Shown one piece after another: positions 5,970-7,847 of a stretch of 7,847 nucleotides of DNA. Source of the DNA: Thermoplasmata archaeon (lineage in GTDB: Archaea; Thermoplasmatota; E2; UBA202; JdFR-43); contig JAGGWA010000119.1 in the NCBI GenBank assembly GCA_021157745.1, positions 1-7,847 of the forward strand, in the 5' to 3' direction. The position numbers were made by a program, and so were the translations under genes. The notes beneath the pieces were generated by a model. That model did no database searches. It had not been told where the DNA came from and worked only from the letters and a program-made list of their open reading frames with translations. Each line of letters opens with the position of its first letter. Position 1 is the first letter of the stretch.

Positions 5970-6934
5970 AGAATGTATATGTTGCTTCGCTGGAAGCTGG
6001 AGAGGGAAAAACAACAGCTGCAATAGCAATTTCCTCAAAATATAAAAGCGTTGGATACATGAAACCAATAGGAGATAATCCTGCATATATTAAAAAGAAG
6101 ATTGTTGATTACGATGCCCTCCTTTTCAGCAATCTGTTTGGACTGCAAGCTGAAAAAATATCTCTTGGAATGCACCATTCAAAGATAATGCACAATTATA
6201 AAGATGCTTTGAAAGAGCTTAGAAAAAGATATGAAGAAATTGGAGAAAAAGAAATATTCATATTTGAGGGAGGGGAAAGCATATGGAAAGGAGCATCTTT
6301 AAATTTGGATATGAAGAGTGTATGCAATGAATTCGATGCTATGCCAATATTTGTTGTAACAGGAGATGAAAATGAGATAAAAGATAAGGTGAGTTTCATC
6401 TCTTCTATGGAAGAAGCATCTATAATATTCAATAAAGTGAAGAATTATGATGAGTTGAAAGAGTTTGCAGAGGAAAATGGGGTTAAAGTCGCTGGATATA
6501 TGCCAGAGATAAAGAAATTAAGGTTAACAAAGGTTAGCTATGTTGTCGAAAAATTGAATGGAAAAGTTGTTGCTGGAAATGAAGGCATAGCTAACTACTT
6601 CGATGGCGTGTTCATAGCTGCTCTTTCAGCAAGCCAGATAAAACGCCATCCAGATTTCAGAAAGAAGAACAAGCTTATCATTACAGGCGGCGATAGAAGC
6701 GACGCTATAGCGGCATGCATAGAAGAGAATACATCTGCCATCATATTGACGAATAATATAATACCTTCTTCGAATATTCTGGCGAAAGCTGATAAAGCTG
6801 GAATACCTCTCATTTCTGTTCGCCCAGATACATATACAATAGCGAGCAGGGTTGAAAAGCTGCCCCGCCCCATAATGGCTGATGAGGAAGAAAAATTAAA
6901 GGAAATTCAAAAAATGGCAAAGGTGGATATATGA
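5966..6934 (+). CDS. BioD-like P-loop plus DRTGG protein (phosphotransacetylase N-terminal homologue)
   Basis: This 322-aa cytoplasmic protein matches the N-terminal regulatory part of long phosphotransacetylases but has no catalytic phosphate acetyltransferase domain. Residues 1 to about 200 form a BioD-like P-loop domain, with a variant Walker A ASLEAGEGKTT (7-17, lacking the first Gly), GYMKPIG (30-36) and FEGGES (100-105). A typical Asn-Lys step follows (IIFNKV 153-158). Residues 203-300 are a DRTGG-type domain with NYFDGVFIAAL (210-220), IITGGDR (238-244), a Leu-Thr turn (261-262) and PDTYTIA (287-293). In E. coli Pta the matching region mediates allosteric control by small metabolites. 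Its position, 4 bp overlapping the ADP-forming synthetase gene, suggests a regulatory or sensing partner of that enzyme; this is inference. A cobyrinate synthase or BioD annotation would be misleading because the DRTGG domain is clear. Confidence 0.88.
   Translation: MKNVYVASLEAGEGKTTAAIAISSKYKSVGYMKPIGDNPAYIKKKIVDYDALLFSNLFGLQAEKISLGMHHSKIMHNYKDALKELRKRYEEIGEKEIFIFEGGESIWKGASLNLDMKSVCNEFDAMPIFVVTGDENEIKDKVSFISSMEEASIIFNKVKNYDELKEFAEENGVKVAGYMPEIKKLRLTKVSYVVEKLNGKVVAGNEGIANYFDGVFIAALSASQIKRHPDFRKKNKLIITGGDRSDAIAACIEENTSAIILTNNIIPSSNILAKADKAGIPLISVRPDTYTIASRVEKLPRPIMADEEEKLKEIQKMAKVDI
6919..6926 (+). promoter_or_regulatory. Shine-Dalgarno site at the second ATGA junction
   Basis: AAAGGTGG again lies exactly four bases before the ATG at 6931, within codons specifying Ala-Lys-Val-Asp-Ile-stop. 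Sequence and spacing are identical to the previous junction, implying similar coupling for the third gene. Confidence 0.8.
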
Positions 6935-7839
6935 GATTATTCGTTGGCTCATTTGATGAGGAGGAAGTTAACGAGATCGTTGAAGATTTAAGAAAAGCTG
7001 GAGTGAGAAGCGATTTAAGGCATGCTCTGGATATTGACATTGAAGAAAAGTATTATATTGAGGGAAAAATAAGCGAGTTAAAGGAGAAATACAAGGAAAG
7101 AGAAGACGTTATGGAAATCATTAATGATGTTGAAGACTACTTTGAAAAGGCTCGCCAAGTAATGGAAGAAGGCATCGATGTAAAACAGTTTGAGGAAAAA
7201 TTTTTGGATGAAGTTTTGCCAGAGAGGAAAGAATTTGAGGAGATAAGGAAGGAATTGAAAGAAGCAAAAAAAGAGAAGAATCTTTCCAAAATGTATAAAG
7301 AGCTCGTTGAAAAATTTGGAAAAGAAAAAACCGAAGACTTTTTCGACCAATTCATGTATGAATTAAAATTCATGAGCATGATCCATTCATTGCTTGAGAA
7401 AAATGGCGTAAAATACAAGGAAGGAAAAATGTATGGGAAGATAGCAGATGATCCTTACATAAAAGTTTATGTTGGAGAACACGCTGAAGATCTACCTTAT
7501 GAGATGAGAATCTATGTTTTCAAAAACGTTGATGTATATGTAAATTTGCTTGATGTTTTATATGAAACAGAAAGAATAGAAAAACTTGTAAAGAAAAAGA
7601 ATGAATATATGCCTCTTCTTATTGCAGCAACCATAGTTGGAAGAATAATGGATGAAATCGAAAATAAAATGGAATTAGAAGAGTTGATAGAAAAAACGGG
7701 TTATTTCAAATTCGATGGAGATGAAATTTTTTTGACGGAAGATGCAATAAATGAGATAATAAAAACGCTTGAGAAAGGAGAAATAATCAGGATAAAGAAA
7801 GGGAGGGTCATATTAAAAGAGAGAAAGAAAAGGGGTTAA
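6931..7839 (+). CDS. Unrecognised charged helical protein, third gene of the synthetase operon
   Basis: I do not recognise this 302-aa protein. It is very rich in Lys and Glu and has no signal peptide or convincing membrane segment. Residues 1 to about 45 look like a small alpha-beta unit (LFVGSF, a helix, then GVRSDLRHALDIDIEEKYY), distantly like ferredoxin-fold sensor domains. Residues 46-155 are almost entirely charged helix and probably coiled coil. Residues 156-215 look alpha-beta (KMYGKIADDPYIKVYVGE, then EMRIYVFKNVDVYVN). Residues 222-240 form the one hydrophobic helix (YMPLLIAATIVGRIM). The C-terminal 245-300 could be a winged-helix-like unit (ELIEKTGYF ... LTEDAINEII ... KGRVIL) ending in a basic tail. 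It overlaps the previous gene by ATGA and shares its Shine-Dalgarno, so it is very likely co-translated with the DRTGG protein. A role in the same process is inferred from position only. Confidence 0.85.
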   Translation: MRLFVGSFDEEEVNEIVEDLRKAGVRSDLRHALDIDIEEKYYIEGKISELKEKYKEREDVMEIINDVEDYFEKARQVMEEGIDVKQFEEKFLDEVLPERKEFEEIRKELKEAKKEKNLSKMYKELVEKFGKEKTEDFFDQFMYELKFMSMIHSLLEKNGVKYKEGKMYGKIADDPYIKVYVGEHAEDLPYEMRIYVFKNVDVYVNLLDVLYETERIEKLVKKKNEYMPLLIAATIVGRIMDEIENKMELEELIEKTGYFKFDGDEIFLTEDAINEIIKTLEKGEIIRIKKGRVILKERKKRG

Positions 7840-7847
7840 CTTAGAGA

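Noticed and set aside
1..7847. CRISPR array, insertion sequence, toxin-antitoxin or defence genes
   Set aside because: I saw no spaced direct repeats, transposase motifs, terminal inverted repeats, or nuclease and toxin families; the genes are metabolic or translation-related.

Overview
The window looks archaeal and most likely euryarchaeal. It has an archaeal NAC homologue with a UBA tail, a fused ADP-forming acyl-CoA synthetase, TATA-type promoters about 25 nt from start codons, and AT-rich DNA (roughly 35-45% GC by eye). The gene set (oligopeptide transporter, glycine cleavage H protein, ADP-forming acetyl-CoA synthetase) would suit an anaerobic peptide or amino-acid fermenter, perhaps a thermophilic Thermoplasmatota-type lineage. 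That taxonomic placement is inference from gene content only.

Left block, minus strand (about 2786 down to 94): gcvH, then an OPT-family oligopeptide transporter, then a small PqqD-like protein whose start lies inside the transporter's 3' end. The last 93 bases at the left edge are GC-richer, hold two hairpins and a 9-bp tandem duplication over the PqqD-like stop codon, and contain no gene I can defend.

Middle block (2787-3860): a RimI-type N-acetyltransferase (+) and an archaeal NAC gene (-) converge and overlap by 17 bp at their 3' ends. Each is divergently paired with its other neighbour (gcvH and a GRAM/PH-like gene) across AT-rich gaps of only 40 and 46 bp. These gaps appear to hold back-to-back TATA elements driving leaderless or nearly leaderless transcripts.

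Right block, plus strand (3882-7839): a tight three-gene operon. It encodes a 695-aa fused alpha-beta ADP-forming acetyl/acyl-CoA synthetase, a 322-aa BioD-like P-loop plus DRTGG protein matching the N-terminal regulatory half of phosphotransacetylase, and a 302-aa charged protein I do not recognise. Both internal junctions are ATGA overlaps preceded by the same AAAGGTGG Shine-Dalgarno with the same 4-nt spacer.

A reasonable metabolic reading is peptide uptake (OPT), amino-acid breakdown (GcvH is one component), then acyl-CoA conversion to free acid plus ATP. The most interesting unit is the ACD operon: the sensor half of the bacterial acetate enzyme sits, without its catalytic half, beside the archaeal acetate enzyme, followed by an unknown third protein. 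I saw no CRISPR array, insertion sequence, tRNA, rRNA or recognisable defence system.
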